Shown here piece by piece: positions 51,330 to 60,152 of a stretch of 64,000 nt of DNA. Position numbers and translations under genes: made by a program. Under the pieces are notes generated by a model that saw only the letters and a program-made list of their open reading frames with translations, was not told the origin of the DNA and ran no database searches. The stretch's first letter is position 1. The number at the start of each line of letters is the position of its first letter. The DNA comes from Halarcobacter sp. Lineage in GTDB: Bacteria; Campylobacterota; Campylobacteria; Campylobacterales; Arcobacteraceae. The stretch is from contig NZ_OY780939.1 in assembly GCF_963675975.1 (NCBI RefSeq), forward strand, positions 248,001-312,000. Direction: 5' to 3'.

Positions 51330-54300
51330 AATCAGATGCAACTTTTTTTGCTTTACTAAAATCACTTTTTCCACTACCTAATTTAGGTACCTCATCAACT
51401 ATTTTATATGAACTTGGAATCATTAAATTATTGTCAAAATCTTCTTTTATAGCTTTTTTAAGTATTTCAAGCTTTTCTTCACTTATATGTGAAATGAGTG
51501 CAATAATTTTTTCACCTTTTTTTTCATCACTAATAGAAGTTACAATAATATCTGTTTCATCCTCTTCTAATAAAGCTTTTATTTTCTCTTCAACTAATCC
51601 TAAACTTATCATCTCTCCTCCAAGTTTTGCAAATCTTGAATACCTATCTACAATAGTTAAAAAGCCATCATTGTCAAGTTTTCCTTTATCTCCAGTTATA
51701 TAATATTTTCTACCATTTTTTTCAAGGATTACCTCATCTGTTTTTTTCTTATCTTTTAGATAGCCTTTCATAACTTGAACACCAGATATTAAAATCATCC
51801 CCTCCTCATTTGTTTTAAGTTCTTTAAAAGTACTAGGGTCTACAATTTTTATTTTTGTACCAGGAAGAGGCATACCTACAGTTCCAATTTTATTTCCTAA
51901 TTGAAAACTTCCATCTGGATTTTCTACATCAGGTAAATTACAACAAGCAACAGGAGTGGTTTCAGTTGTACCAAAACCTTCTAAAATCTGTTTATCAAAT
52001 CTTTTTTCAAAATCAACTCTTACCTTCTGTGAAAGTTTTTCTGCTCCTGCTACAACTAATCTTAGGGATTGAAACATCTCTTTTGTAACTTTTGGATTCT
52101 TTGCATATAATCTAAAAAAAGTAGAAGTACCTAATATGATTGTTCCTTTATATTTTTGAACTAATTTACCAATTGCAAAACCATCAGTAGGGTCTGGATG
52201 AGATATACATAAAATTCCCTCAATCAAAGGTAGAAACATAGTTACAACTGTTCCAAAAGCATGAAATAAAGGTAAAGATCCAACTATAACATCATTTTCA
52301 CTTGCATTTATAACTGCAGCAATTTGTTTTGAATTTCCTATTATATTTCCATGGGTTAATTCTATACCCTTTGGTACCCCCTCACTTCCACTACTAAACA
52401 TAATAAGTGCTGTTGAATCTTTACTAATATTTTTAAGATGTATTGCTTTTAAAAGCATAGTTGGAAAGATAACTACACTCAATAATGTGATTAAACCTTT
52501 TGGTTTTGTTATCTCTTTTTTTATATCTTCAATATAAATCACTTCATTTAAATTAAGAAGTTCATCAATCTTAACGCCCTTTTCTATAAGTTTTTCAACA
52601 AATTTCTTTGATGTGATTATTGTTTTGATTTCTGCTTTTTCTACACTTGAAATAAGTGTTTGCATAGAAGAGGTAAAATTTAGATTCACAGCAACTTTTC
52701 CCAACATTAAAATTGAAGTATTGATAAAAGCTCCCCCTACACTAGCAGGTATTAATAAACCTATATTCTCACCTTTTATTTTTCTTTTTAATAAATTTTT
52801 AAAAAGTATTGCTGCTGTTAAAAACTTATATCCACTTAGTTCTATTCCAGTAGTATCTGCAAATATTTTTTTAGATTTTACATCTGCTTTTAATCTTTCA
52901 AAAATTGCTTCAGGTATAGTTTTAAAACTATTTGAATATTCAAGCCATGAATTTGAAGAAAGCTCTTTTATGGTTTGTTTAACTCTATACGCACTTGCTT
53001 TATTCTTTTTTATAGGTTTTGAAAAATGTATTGATACGGCTCTTGTTCTTCCAGTTTTTTTATATTTTTTATTTGCTCTACTAAACATGGATTCCCATAA
53101 ACCTCTAATATAAAATGCAACAACAGGAATATCCTCTTTTGTTTGTTTTAAAATAAGTTCAAATCCTTTTTTAAACTCACCTAAATGCCCACTTCTTGTA
53201 ATGCCTCCTTCAGGAAAAAGTACCACAATATCTCCAGCATCTAAACTTTTAGCTATAGTTTTTATTGTTTCTTTACTTGAAGAGTTAGAAATAGGTATAA
53301 CTTTAAAAAGTTTTAAAAGCCAAGTTAAGTACCATTTTTCATATATTGGTTTATGCATTACAAATCTAATTTGCCTTGGCGAACTCATAAATACTATAGC
53401 CCAATCTATCCAAGATACATGGTTTCCTAAAAGTAATACTCCACCTGAGGATGGTATATTATTTAAACCTTTTACACTAAGTTTATATTTAAATCCAACA
53501 ATTAATTTTACAAAAAACAGAATCAAAGATTGAGGCAAATGATAAATTGTAAACCCCATCCCAACAATTGTGATGATAAGTATTAGATAAAGAGTATTTA
53601 AAGGATCAAGGTTATTAAAAGAAACAAAAGTTGTAATACATAACATTATAAACATTGACAAAGAATGAAACCAATTATTCCCAGCTAATATTGTTCCTAG
53701 ATTTTTTCTTTTTGCATTAAATTGTATTAAAGCATTCAAAGGCACAACAAATAAGCCCCCAAATATACCAAAAACTAAAAAACATAATGCCAATAATATA
53801 GTACTTTCTACAATAGTTGAAGTATAAATCATAAGAACCATACCCAAAGCAGCGAAGGGAATCGTTCCAACTTCTATATAATGTTTTGAAAGCTTTGAAT
53901 AGATAATTGAACCTATTGCAATTCCTATACCTGAAGAAGCGATTATTCCATTTATTACAAATACATCAACTATATTTAAATATTGTTTTGCAAAGGATGG
54001 ATATACAGCCATTAAGCCTTGAGATATGCCCCAAAAAAGTGATAAGCCAATAACTGACATAGCAATTTGTTCATTAGAAAAAATTGTTTTAATATTTTTC
54101 TTTAAAAGCTCACCTTTTAGCAATTTGTTTTTATCTAATATAAGTGTTTTATCTTGTTTGTATTTTGTATTTAATTTTTTTAAAATAAAAATTGATATAA
54201 ACATTTCAAAAAAAGCAATAGGAACTATATAATAAGTTAAAGGTATTATTGCTGTTAGCAACTGCTCTTTACTTGATAATAGATTTAAATTATGAGTATT

Positions 54301-54804
54301 ATAAAATGATTCAAAAATAAATGAACCACTTGCTATTGAAAAAAGTATTGCTATAATAGAGATAGCTTGTAAACTTGCATTTCCTTTTGATAAATTGCTT
54401 TTTCCCCAAATATCAATTATGATTCCAAACTTTGCAGGAGAATAAATAGTACTTTGTATTGCTAAAAGCACTAGATTTAACATAGCAAGATAAAAGTTTC
54501 CACTAATATAAGATAACACCATTAAACATGAAAGAACAAAAGAAGAGATTGCACCATAAATTAAAATATCTTTTTTGTTATATCTATCTGACAAATATCC
54601 ACTTAAACTAAAAAGAAGTAAAAAAGGGATTATTATTAATCCATTTATAATAGATATCCAAACAACTTGTTCACTTCCATCAAATATCTTAAAAGCTATA
54701 TTTTGAAGTAAAATTTTATGCGCAACATCAACAATAACATTACAAAAGACCACAGATAAAAAAGCAAATTTTATTATTGTTATATTACTTAATATCTTTT
54801 CCAT
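51319..54804 (-). CDS. aas: Three-domain lysophospholipid transporter / acyltransferase / acyl-ACP synthetase
   Basis: 1161 residues. The N-terminal part (about 1-410) is an MFS transporter like LplT. A PlsC-type acyltransferase follows (about 430-630) with NHVSWIDWA (HX4D) and FPEGGITRSG. An AMP-forming synthetase (about 640-1161) has ALIMFSSGSEGVPKGIELTH, GFGTTETTPV and YITGDKG. Together it would flip lyso-phosphatidylethanolamine inward and re-acylate it. In E. coli, LplT and Aas are separate neighbouring genes; here they are one chain. It is transcribed alone. Confidence 0.92.
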   Translation of the reverse strand: MEKILSNITIIKFAFLSVVFCNVIVDVAHKILLQNIAFKIFDGSEQVVWISIINGLIIIPFLLLFSLSGYLSDRYNKKDILIYGAISSFVLSCLMVLSYISGNFYLAMLNLVLLAIQSTIYSPAKFGIIIDIWGKSNLSKGNASLQAISIIAILFSIASGSFIFESFYNTHNLNLLSSKEQLLTAIIPLTYYIVPIAFFEMFISIFILKKLNTKYKQDKTLILDKNKLLKGELLKKNIKTIFSNEQIAMSVIGLSLFWGISQGLMAVYPSFAKQYLNIVDVFVINGIIASSGIGIAIGSIIYSKLSKHYIEVGTIPFAALGMVLMIYTSTIVESTILLALCFLVFGIFGGLFVVPLNALIQFNAKRKNLGTILAGNNWFHSLSMFIMLCITTFVSFNNLDPLNTLYLILIITIVGMGFTIYHLPQSLILFFVKLIVGFKYKLSVKGLNNIPSSGGVLLLGNHVSWIDWAIVFMSSPRQIRFVMHKPIYEKWYLTWLLKLFKVIPISNSSSKETIKTIAKSLDAGDIVVLFPEGGITRSGHLGEFKKGFELILKQTKEDIPVVAFYIRGLWESMFSRANKKYKKTGRTRAVSIHFSKPIKKNKASAYRVKQTIKELSSNSWLEYSNSFKTIPEAIFERLKADVKSKKIFADTTGIELSGYKFLTAAILFKNLLKRKIKGENIGLLIPASVGGAFINTSILMLGKVAVNLNFTSSMQTLISSVEKAEIKTIITSKKFVEKLIEKGVKIDELLNLNEVIYIEDIKKEITKPKGLITLLSVVIFPTMLLKAIHLKNISKDSTALIMFSSGSEGVPKGIELTHGNIIGNSKQIAAVINASENDVIVGSLPLFHAFGTVVTMFLPLIEGILCISHPDPTDGFAIGKLVQKYKGTIILGTSTFFRLYAKNPKVTKEMFQSLRLVVAGAEKLSQKVRVDFEKRFDKQILEGFGTTETTPVACCNLPDVENPDGSFQLGNKIGTVGMPLPGTKIKIVDPSTFKELKTNEEGMILISGVQVMKGYLKDKKKTDEVILEKNGRKYYITGDKGKLDNDGFLTIVDRYSRFAKLGGEMISLGLVEEKIKALLEEDETDIIVTSISDEKKGEKIIALISHISEEKLEILKKAIKEDFDNNLMIPSSYKIVDEVPKLGSGKSDFSKAKKVASDLCR

Positions 54805-54879
54805 ACCTACACTATTCTCTCTTTTTCAACAATTTACTTGTAAGTATAGAAAAGCTTTATAAAAAAATCAAGTTTATAA

Positions 54880-55782
54880 CTATTTAGATTTTCCTTTGGA
54901 ACTCTTTTGTAACTTTATTATAGAATCAAATGAAAATATAAATAAGGCAATCCAGATTAAAACAAAAGTGATAAGTTTATCAAGATTAAACTCTTCATTA
55001 TAAATAAATACTGCCAATAAAAATGATGCTGTTGGACCAATATATTGAAGAAACCCAAGGGTTATCAACTTTATTCTTGTTGCTGCTCCATTGAATAGTA
55101 GTAAAGGAATAACAGTCATCAATCCAGCCAAAGTTAGCATAAATGAAATATACCCATCACTGTTTTGAATAAATGATAATTCGCCATTATTAAATAAATA
55201 TATTAAATAGATAAGTGCAAAAGGTGTCAAAAGTATCACTTCAACAAAAAGTCCCACTTGAGAGCCTACATTTATTTTTTTTCGAAGCACTCCATAAAAT
55301 GCAAAACTAACTGCAAGAGAAAAAGAAATATATGGAATATGTCCTAATGTAAAGAGTTGATAAACAACTGCACATAAAGCTATAAATATGGCAATATATT
55401 GATTTCGTGTAACTCTTTCTTGAAAAAATATAAATCCAAGCAATACATTAACCAAAGGATTAATATAATACCCCAAAGATGTTTCTAAAATCCTGCCATT
55501 TCCAATAGCCCAAATAAAAATATACCAGTTTAAAGAGACAAAAAAAGTTGAAGCAAAAAGATACTTAACTTTTCTTTTGTCTTTTAAAGTTAAAAAAAGT
55601 GTTTTAATCTCACTTTTGTAAATCAATAAAGGTATTAGTGTAACTACTGAAAATACTATTCTATACATTAGTATTTCAAAAGCATCAACTGAGTCTACCT
55701 CTTTAAAATAAATAGGTGAAAGTCCACCCCAAAAAAGAAATGCCAAAATAGCATATATACTACCTAGTTTTTCATTATTCAA
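54880..55782 (-). CDS. rarD: RarD-type EamA family transporter
   Basis: 300 residues with ten membrane helices and the RarD/EamA pattern: GSIYAILAFLFWGGLSPIYFKEV, YRIVFSVVTLIPLL, SLNWYIFIWAIGNGRILETSLGYYINPLVNVLLGF and LGFLQYIGPTASFLLAVF. These strings are specific to RarD proteins. The substrate is unknown; a chloramphenicol-sensitivity name is historical. It lies 65 bases after the ars-linked thioredoxin gene and probably has its own promoter. Confidence 0.88.
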   Translation of the reverse strand: MNNEKLGSIYAILAFLFWGGLSPIYFKEVDSVDAFEILMYRIVFSVVTLIPLLIYKSEIKTLFLTLKDKRKVKYLFASTFFVSLNWYIFIWAIGNGRILETSLGYYINPLVNVLLGFIFFQERVTRNQYIAIFIALCAVVYQLFTLGHIPYISFSLAVSFAFYGVLRKKINVGSQVGLFVEVILLTPFALIYLIYLFNNGELSFIQNSDGYISFMLTLAGLMTVIPLLLFNGAATRIKLITLGFLQYIGPTASFLLAVFIYNEEFNLDKLITFVLIWIALFIFSFDSIIKLQKSSKGKSK

Positions 55783-55847
55783 AAATATCCTTATAAAAAA
55801 GATGATATTTTAGCTAAATAACTAGATTATATTATAGAAAATAATTG

Positions 55848-56078
55848 CTATTTTAAAAACTCTTCTATCTCTTGTGCTGTTAAGACTTTTCCAGTTGATT
55901 TAACCTCTCCATCTATTACCAAACCTGGTGTGCTCATAACACCATATTCCATAATTTTTATCATATCATCTACTTTTTCAACTTGTGCAAAAATACCTTT
56001 TTTTGCAATTGCTGCTTTAACATTGTTTGTTAAAGCTTCACATTTTGAACAACCTGTTCCTAAAATCTCTATTTTCAT
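55848..56078 (-). CDS. Small thioredoxin-fold protein (redox-active disulfide type)
   Basis: 76 residues: MKIEILGTGCSKCEALTNNVKAAI with the CxxC at C10 and C13, and VMSTPGLVIDGEVKSTGK carrying the cis-Pro loop. It belongs to the glutaredoxin-like family of very small thioredoxins often found beside permeases of the ArsP type. It begins 13 bases after the permease gene in the ars operon. It may reduce the ArsC enzyme or a cysteine site in the permease, which is an inference from context. Confidence 0.88.
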   Translation of the reverse strand: MKIEILGTGCSKCEALTNNVKAAIAKKGIFAQVEKVDDMIKIMEYGVMSTPGLVIDGEVKSTGKVLTAQEIEEFLK

Positions 56079-56091
56079 TTTAAATCCTTAA

Positions 56092-57051
56092 TTATAAAAT
56101 CATATTAAAAACAAATCCCACTAATAAAATTGCAAATCCAACTATTCCAAAAAATATTGAAATCAATTTTATTGATAAAACTCTTTTTAAAATCATTGCT
56201 TCTGGTAAACTTAAGGCAACAACTGCCATCATAAAAGATAAAGCAGTTCCTAAAAGCATCCCTTTTGAAGTTAAAACTTCAATCAATGGTAACATTCCTG
56301 CTGCACTTGAATACATAGGAATTCCCATAAATACTGCAACTATTGGAGCATACCAAATATCTCCACCTGCATATTTAACTATTAGTTCTGATGGAACATA
56401 CCCATGAATAAAAGCTCCAATTCCTATACCTATAAAAACATATAAATAAATTTTCTTTAATATATCTAAACTATCTTTCCAAGCCTCTTTTGCTCTATAT
56501 TTTAGTGAAATATTTTCTTCACTTGATGAAGCACAACATGAAGCTGGTTTTACTTCTAAAAGAATCTCTTTTTCTAAATTTAAAGAACCAATTACTAAAC
56601 CTGCAATTATTGCTATAAGTAGCGCACAAGCCATATATAAAAGTGTAATTTTTATTCCAAATAAAGAGAATAATAAAGCAATAACTACTGCATCACTTAG
56701 TGGTGCTGAAATTAGATATGAAAAAGTAACACCTAAAGGGATTCTTGCTTGTAAAAATCCCAAAAATAAAGGTATTGCACTACATGAGCAAAAAGGGGTA
56801 AGTACACCAAAACATGCTGCAAATACATGACCTACAAGTTTATGTTTACCACTTAAATAATCCCTTACTTTTTCAACTGGGAAATAGCTTCTTAAAAAAG
56901 TTACTAGGTATATGATTAATACAAGTAATACTAAAATCTTTACAGTATCAAAAATAAAAAAATGTAAAGCTTGAGTTAAATGCTCTTCTTTATCTAATCC
57001 CAATAAAGAATAAACAAAAAAATCTACAAACTTTTCCCAATAATAAAACAT
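56092..57051 (-). CDS. ArsP-like permease (DUF318 type)
   Basis: 319 residues, about eight membrane helices in two halves. A CxC pair stands in GVLTPFCSCSAIPLFLGFLQARIPLGVTFSYLISAPLSD, and a cytoplasmic loop carries CCASSSEE (about 172-180). The second half repeats the pattern (VAVFMGIPMYSSAAGMLPLIEVLTSKGM). Relatives include ArsP, which exports trivalent organoarsenicals in Campylobacter jejuni, and permeases for other metals. Position between arsC and a mini-thioredoxin supports an arsenic role; inorganic versus methylated substrate is not decidable here. Confidence 0.82.
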   Translation of the reverse strand: MFYYWEKFVDFFVYSLLGLDKEEHLTQALHFFIFDTVKILVLLVLIIYLVTFLRSYFPVEKVRDYLSGKHKLVGHVFAACFGVLTPFCSCSAIPLFLGFLQARIPLGVTFSYLISAPLSDAVVIALLFSLFGIKITLLYMACALLIAIIAGLVIGSLNLEKEILLEVKPASCCASSSEENISLKYRAKEAWKDSLDILKKIYLYVFIGIGIGAFIHGYVPSELIVKYAGGDIWYAPIVAVFMGIPMYSSAAGMLPLIEVLTSKGMLLGTALSFMMAVVALSLPEAMILKRVLSIKLISIFFGIVGFAILLVGFVFNMIL

Positions 57052-57052
57052 C

Positions 57053-57457
57053 TTAAACTCCTAACTCTTCCTTTACTTTAGGAAGTAACACTGTTTCAAT
57101 CTCTTCATAGGTTTTTATAAAAGCATCAAAACCTTTCCCATCTGGATCTTCAAAACCAACATGGATAACCTTTACAGCTTTTGGAAACATTGGACAAGTT
57201 TCATTTGCATGGTCACAAACTGTTACAACTAAATCATAAGGATTAGCTAACACTTTATCTATTGTTTTAGAGTGATACTCCTCTTTCCAAATACCTTTGT
57301 CTTCTAAAAGTTTTTTTGCATTTGGATTTACCCTTCCACTAGCTTTTACTCCACTAGAATCAGCACTAATACCTTCTAACTTTGCATTTATAAGTGCTTC
57401 TGCGATAATACTTCTACAAGAGTTTCCTGTACATAAAATCAATACTTTCTTTTCCAT
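57053..57457 (-). CDS. arsC: Arsenate reductase, thioredoxin-coupled type
   Basis: 134 residues of the low-molecular-weight phosphatase family. The P-loop is LCTGNSCRS (nucleophilic Cys plus Arg), and the redox relay pair lies in VTVCDHANETCPMFP, two cysteines seven apart as in staphylococcal ArsC. It reduces arsenate to arsenite using thioredoxin. It lies one base from the ArsP-like gene and 14 bases after arsB, so all share a transcript. Confidence 0.95.
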   Translation of the reverse strand: MEKKVLILCTGNSCRSIIAEALINAKLEGISADSSGVKASGRVNPNAKKLLEDKGIWKEEYHSKTIDKVLANPYDLVVTVCDHANETCPMFPKAVKVIHVGFEDPDGKGFDAFIKTYEEIETVLLPKVKEELGV

Positions 57458-57471
57458 CTTAAATTATTCCT

Positions 57472-58725
57472 TTATATTAATGTTAATAAAACTATAAATA
57501 GCACTGGTGGAGTAACTATTAAACCAAATTTACTATATTGCCAAAATCCAATCTCTACACCTTTTTTACTTAATACATGAAGCCAAAGAAGTGTAGCTAA
57601 AGAACCAAATGGTGTCATCTTTGGTCCAAGATTACATCCAATAATATTTGCATAAGCCAAAGCTTCATTTGGTATATCTTTTAAAGCTATATCCATAACC
57701 ATAACTGTTGGCATATTATTCATGATTGCACTTAATATTGCAGATATGAATCCCGTACCAAGGATTGCAATAGCATCTCCTTTTTGAACTAAATCGTTTA
57801 ATATAAGAGTTAAATAATCAGTTAATCCTGCATTTTTTAAACCATATACAACTATATAAAGTCCTATACTAAACCATACAACTTGCCAAGGTGCAGTTTT
57901 AATTGTAAGCCAAGCTTTAGCACTTTTCATATAACTAGCTATTGCTAAAAATATAACTCCTCCACCTAAAGCAAATACTGAAACAGGAAGATTATACATA
58001 TCACCAATAAAGTAACCTAAAATTAGTAAAGCTAAAAATATCCAAGAGAATTTAAATAATGTTTTGTTTTTTAACACTTCATCTGGATTTTTTAGTAAAG
58101 TAATATCAACAGTTGTTGGAATATCTTTTCTCAAAATTAACCATAAAACTATAATAGAAACTATTGTACTTACAATATAAGGTACAAGCATATTTGCTAA
58201 ATACTGTGCAAATCCTATATTAAAATAGTTTGCTGTTACAATGTTTGTAAGGTTTGAGAAAACAAAAGGTAAAGATGCACTATCACTTATAAATCCACCT
58301 GCAAGTAAAAAAGCTAAGATAGTTTTTGCATTTAGTTTTAAAATCTTCATTTTGGCTAATAAAATTGGAGTTAAAATTAAAGCTGCTCCATCATTTGCAA
58401 AAAGTGCTGACACAAATGACCCCAATAATAAAGAGTAAACAAACATCTTATGTCCATCACCACGTGAGAGTTTTGCCATTTTTATTGAACACCATTCAAA
58501 GAAACCAATCTCATCTAAAACCATAGAAAGAATAATAATACCTATAAATGCTAAAGTAGCATCCCAAACTATTTCGGTAACTATTAATACATCATCTAAA
58601 GATACAACTCCAGCTAATAATGCAACAATTGCTCCTAATACTGCAGTTGTACCTATTTGTAAATTTTTAGGTTGCCAAATTACAAATATAAGTGTAATTA
58701 TAAATATTGAACTTGCTAAAAACAT
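57472..58725 (-). CDS. arsB: Arsenite efflux transporter ArsB
   Basis: 417 residues, 12 membrane helices, closely matching E. coli ArsB segment by segment: FVIWQPKNLQIGTTAVLGA, FANDGAALILTPILLAKM, GGFISDSASLPFVFSNLTNIV, MYLVVYGLRNAGLT-like IVVYGLKNAGLTDYL, IMNNMPTVMVMD and LGPKMTPFGSLATLLWLHVL. It exports arsenite and antimonite. First gene of the arsB-arsC-arsP-thioredoxin unit, with an ArsR-type operator just upstream. Confidence 0.95.
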   Translation of the reverse strand: MFLASSIFIITLIFVIWQPKNLQIGTTAVLGAIVALLAGVVSLDDVLIVTEIVWDATLAFIGIIILSMVLDEIGFFEWCSIKMAKLSRGDGHKMFVYSLLLGSFVSALFANDGAALILTPILLAKMKILKLNAKTILAFLLAGGFISDSASLPFVFSNLTNIVTANYFNIGFAQYLANMLVPYIVSTIVSIIVLWLILRKDIPTTVDITLLKNPDEVLKNKTLFKFSWIFLALLILGYFIGDMYNLPVSVFALGGGVIFLAIASYMKSAKAWLTIKTAPWQVVWFSIGLYIVVYGLKNAGLTDYLTLILNDLVQKGDAIAILGTGFISAILSAIMNNMPTVMVMDIALKDIPNEALAYANIIGCNLGPKMTPFGSLATLLWLHVLSKKGVEIGFWQYSKFGLIVTPPVLFIVLLTLI

Positions 58726-58740
58726 TTTTCTCCTTAATTC

Positions 58741-58766
58741 AATACATCAAGATATATTGATATATT
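58741..58766. promoter_or_regulatory. ArsR-type operator before arsB
   Basis: An imperfect palindrome centred on ATCAAGATATATTGAT with AT-rich flanks that also pair. The half-sites equal those of the perfect palindrome upstream of arsR. It lies 16 bases upstream of the arsB start, so arsB has its own ArsR-controlled promoter. Confidence 0.7.
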
Positions 58767-58776
58767 TTATAAAAAA

Positions 58777-58800
58777 AAGAGTAACTCTTTGGTTACTCTT
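58777..58800 (-). terminator. Terminator after the arsR-glutamylcyclotransferase unit
   Basis: AAGAGTAAC and GTTACTCTT pair perfectly around a 6-base loop, and on the minus strand a run of T follows. The stop codon of the cyclotransferase gene lies in the stem. It separates arsR from arsB. Confidence 0.75.
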
Positions 58801-59146
58801 CTAACATCTCTTCAACTTCAGCTTTCAAAGCATAGATAAAAGTATCAACTTCTAACTCATCATACCTTTCAACTGTCACAGGGGTTCTTACAAACTCTAA
58901 GCCCTCAAACTCATCTAAATAATCCCAATGATTTATAAGATTACTTGAATAAAACAGATATCCATGAACTGTATCAATAGGTTCATCTAATCTAATTCCA
59001 GGATATCCCATACCTGCACTCCATCCTGCATCTACAAGTCGTCCTTTAACTGTAGCAGGAACAAATTTTCCAACTATATTTTCCAAAACATGTCCATTTG
59101 GACAGTTTGGCATCAGTGTTCCATAAACAAATAATGTTTCTGTCAT
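58793..59146 (-). CDS. Gamma-glutamylcyclotransferase family protein
   Basis: 117 residues with the family fold: FVYGTLMPNCPNGHV (YGTL substrate loop, residues 8-11), KGRLVDAGWSAGMGYPGIRL, VHGYLFYSS and the acidic LDEFEGLEFVRTPVTV containing the expected catalytic Glu. Such enzymes cleave gamma-glutamyl amides to 5-oxoproline. Its ATG overlaps the arsR stop (ATGA), so it is co-translated with the arsenic regulator. A role in gamma-glutamyl thiol turnover under arsenic stress is plausible but not shown. Confidence 0.85.
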   Translation of the reverse strand: MTETLFVYGTLMPNCPNGHVLENIVGKFVPATVKGRLVDAGWSAGMGYPGIRLDEPIDTVHGYLFYSSNLINHWDYLDEFEGLEFVRTPVTVERYDELEVDTFIYALKAEVEEMLEE

Positions 59147-59454
59147 TTTGCCTCACAAACTTTTTTTAAATTTGGTAAATCAATATCTAAAGTCATAATC
59201 TCTTTTATGCTTGCTTGTCTAAATTCATCTAAAGGGCTTCTAATAGAATAATAAGCCCATCGACCTACTCTGTCAACTCTTAAAAAACCACCCTCTTTTA
59301 AAATCTTTAGATGTCTAGAAAGTCGTGATTGTATCATATCAAAAGAGTTTTCTAAATCACATACACAACATTTACCATGAATATTAATAAACTTAAGTAG
59401 CTTTACTCTTGTTTCATCATTTAATGCTGAAACAGATTTTAGAAAAATATCCAT
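59143..59454 (-). CDS. arsR: Arsenite-responsive repressor ArsR
   Basis: 103 residues, winged-helix ArsR/SmtB fold. The metal site is KCCVCDL (C29, C30, C32); C30 and C32 match the paired cysteines of the E. coli ELCVCDL site. The recognition region is DMIQSRLSRHLKILKEGGFLRVDRVGRWAYYSI. It should repress its own promoter and arsB until arsenite binds. A perfect 32-base palindrome lies about 50 bases upstream. Confidence 0.94.
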   Translation of the reverse strand: MDIFLKSVSALNDETRVKLLKFINIHGKCCVCDLENSFDMIQSRLSRHLKILKEGGFLRVDRVGRWAYYSIRSPLDEFRQASIKEIMTLDIDLPNLKKVCEAK

Positions 59455-59501
59455 AAATCTCCTTTAAAATACAATCATAATTTGAAGTATATCAAAATAT
59501 A

Positions 59502-59533
59502 ATTAATATATCAAGATATCTTGATATATTAAT
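59502..59533. promoter_or_regulatory. ArsR operator, perfect 32-base palindrome
   Basis: Centred on ATATCAAGATATCTTGATAT, with TTA/TAA and one more pair on each side. It lies between divergent arsR and the flavin-type oxidase-family gene, and a third half-site-like TATATCAA sits at 59489. ArsR dimers typically bind ATCAA-N6-TTGAT. It could control both directions. Confidence 0.8.
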
Positions 59534-59559
59534 GTAATCATTTGTTAATCATTTTTTTA

Positions 59560-59565
59560 TATAAT
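59560..59565 (+). promoter_or_regulatory. -10 box of the oxidase-family gene
   Basis: TATAAT 15 bases before the chosen ATG. The ArsR palindrome ends 26 bases upstream of it, overlapping where a -35 region would be. Confidence 0.5.
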
Positions 59566-59580
59566 TTATTAAAAAGAGAA

Positions 59581-60132
59581 ATGATGGGTAAAATTACAGA
59601 TAAATTAAGTAAAAAAGATATTAACTTTATAAAAGAACAAAAAATGTTTTTTGTTGCAACTGCTCCTAAAAAAGGAAAAATCAATATTTCACCAAAAGGT
59701 CTAGATAAAACTTTTAAAGTAATTGATGATAACACCGTACTTTGGTTAAACTATTTTGGAAGTGGAAATGAAACATCTGCACATCTACTTGAAGATGATA
59801 GAATGACTTTAATGTTTTGTGCATTTGAAGGTAAAGCAAATATTTTAAGACTATATTGTAAAGCAAAGGCAATACAAGAAAAAGACAAAAAGTGGGATAA
59901 ATATATCTCTTATTTTCCAGATACAAATGGTGCTAGACAAATATTTAAAATAAAAATACTAAATGTAAATAATTCTTGTGGACTAGGTGTTCCATTGTAT
60001 GAGTTTGTAGACCAAAGGGAAGATTTAAAAAAATATTATAAGAAAACAACAAAAAAAGAGCAAATTGAATATATGAAGAAAAAAAATCAAATAAGTTTTG
60101 ATGGAAAACCAACAAAACTATTTGAAGATTAA
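59581..60132 (+). CDS. Pyridoxamine 5'-phosphate oxidase-family (split-barrel FMN) protein
   Basis: 183 residues from this ATG; the frame reaches further upstream but would cross the -10 box. The split-barrel FMN fold is seen in FIKEQKMFFVATAPKKGKINISPKGLDKTFKVIDDNTVLWLNYFGSGNETSAHL and RMTLMFCAFEGKANILRLYCKAK. It resembles proteins that handle flavin or heme cofactors rather than true PdxH. It faces arsR across the operator and could be arsenic-responsive. The charged C-terminal tail (about 140-183) is typical of this subgroup. Function is unknown. Confidence 0.8.
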   Translation: MMGKITDKLSKKDINFIKEQKMFFVATAPKKGKINISPKGLDKTFKVIDDNTVLWLNYFGSGNETSAHLLEDDRMTLMFCAFEGKANILRLYCKAKAIQEKDKKWDKYISYFPDTNGARQIFKIKILNVNNSCGLGVPLYEFVDQREDLKKYYKKTTKKEQIEYMKKKNQISFDGKPTKLFED

Positions 60133-60152
60133 GTTAGAGAAAACTCTAACTT
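60131..60152. terminator. Hairpin between the oxidase-family gene and tkt
   Basis: AAGTTAGAG and CTCTAACTT pair perfectly around AAAA, between the two convergent stop codons. It probably acts on both transcripts. Confidence 0.6.

Noticed and set aside
52613-53113. 166-codon plus-strand frame within the Aas-type gene
   Set aside because: It lies wholly opposite a recognisable acyltransferase and synthetase domain and has no family resemblance.
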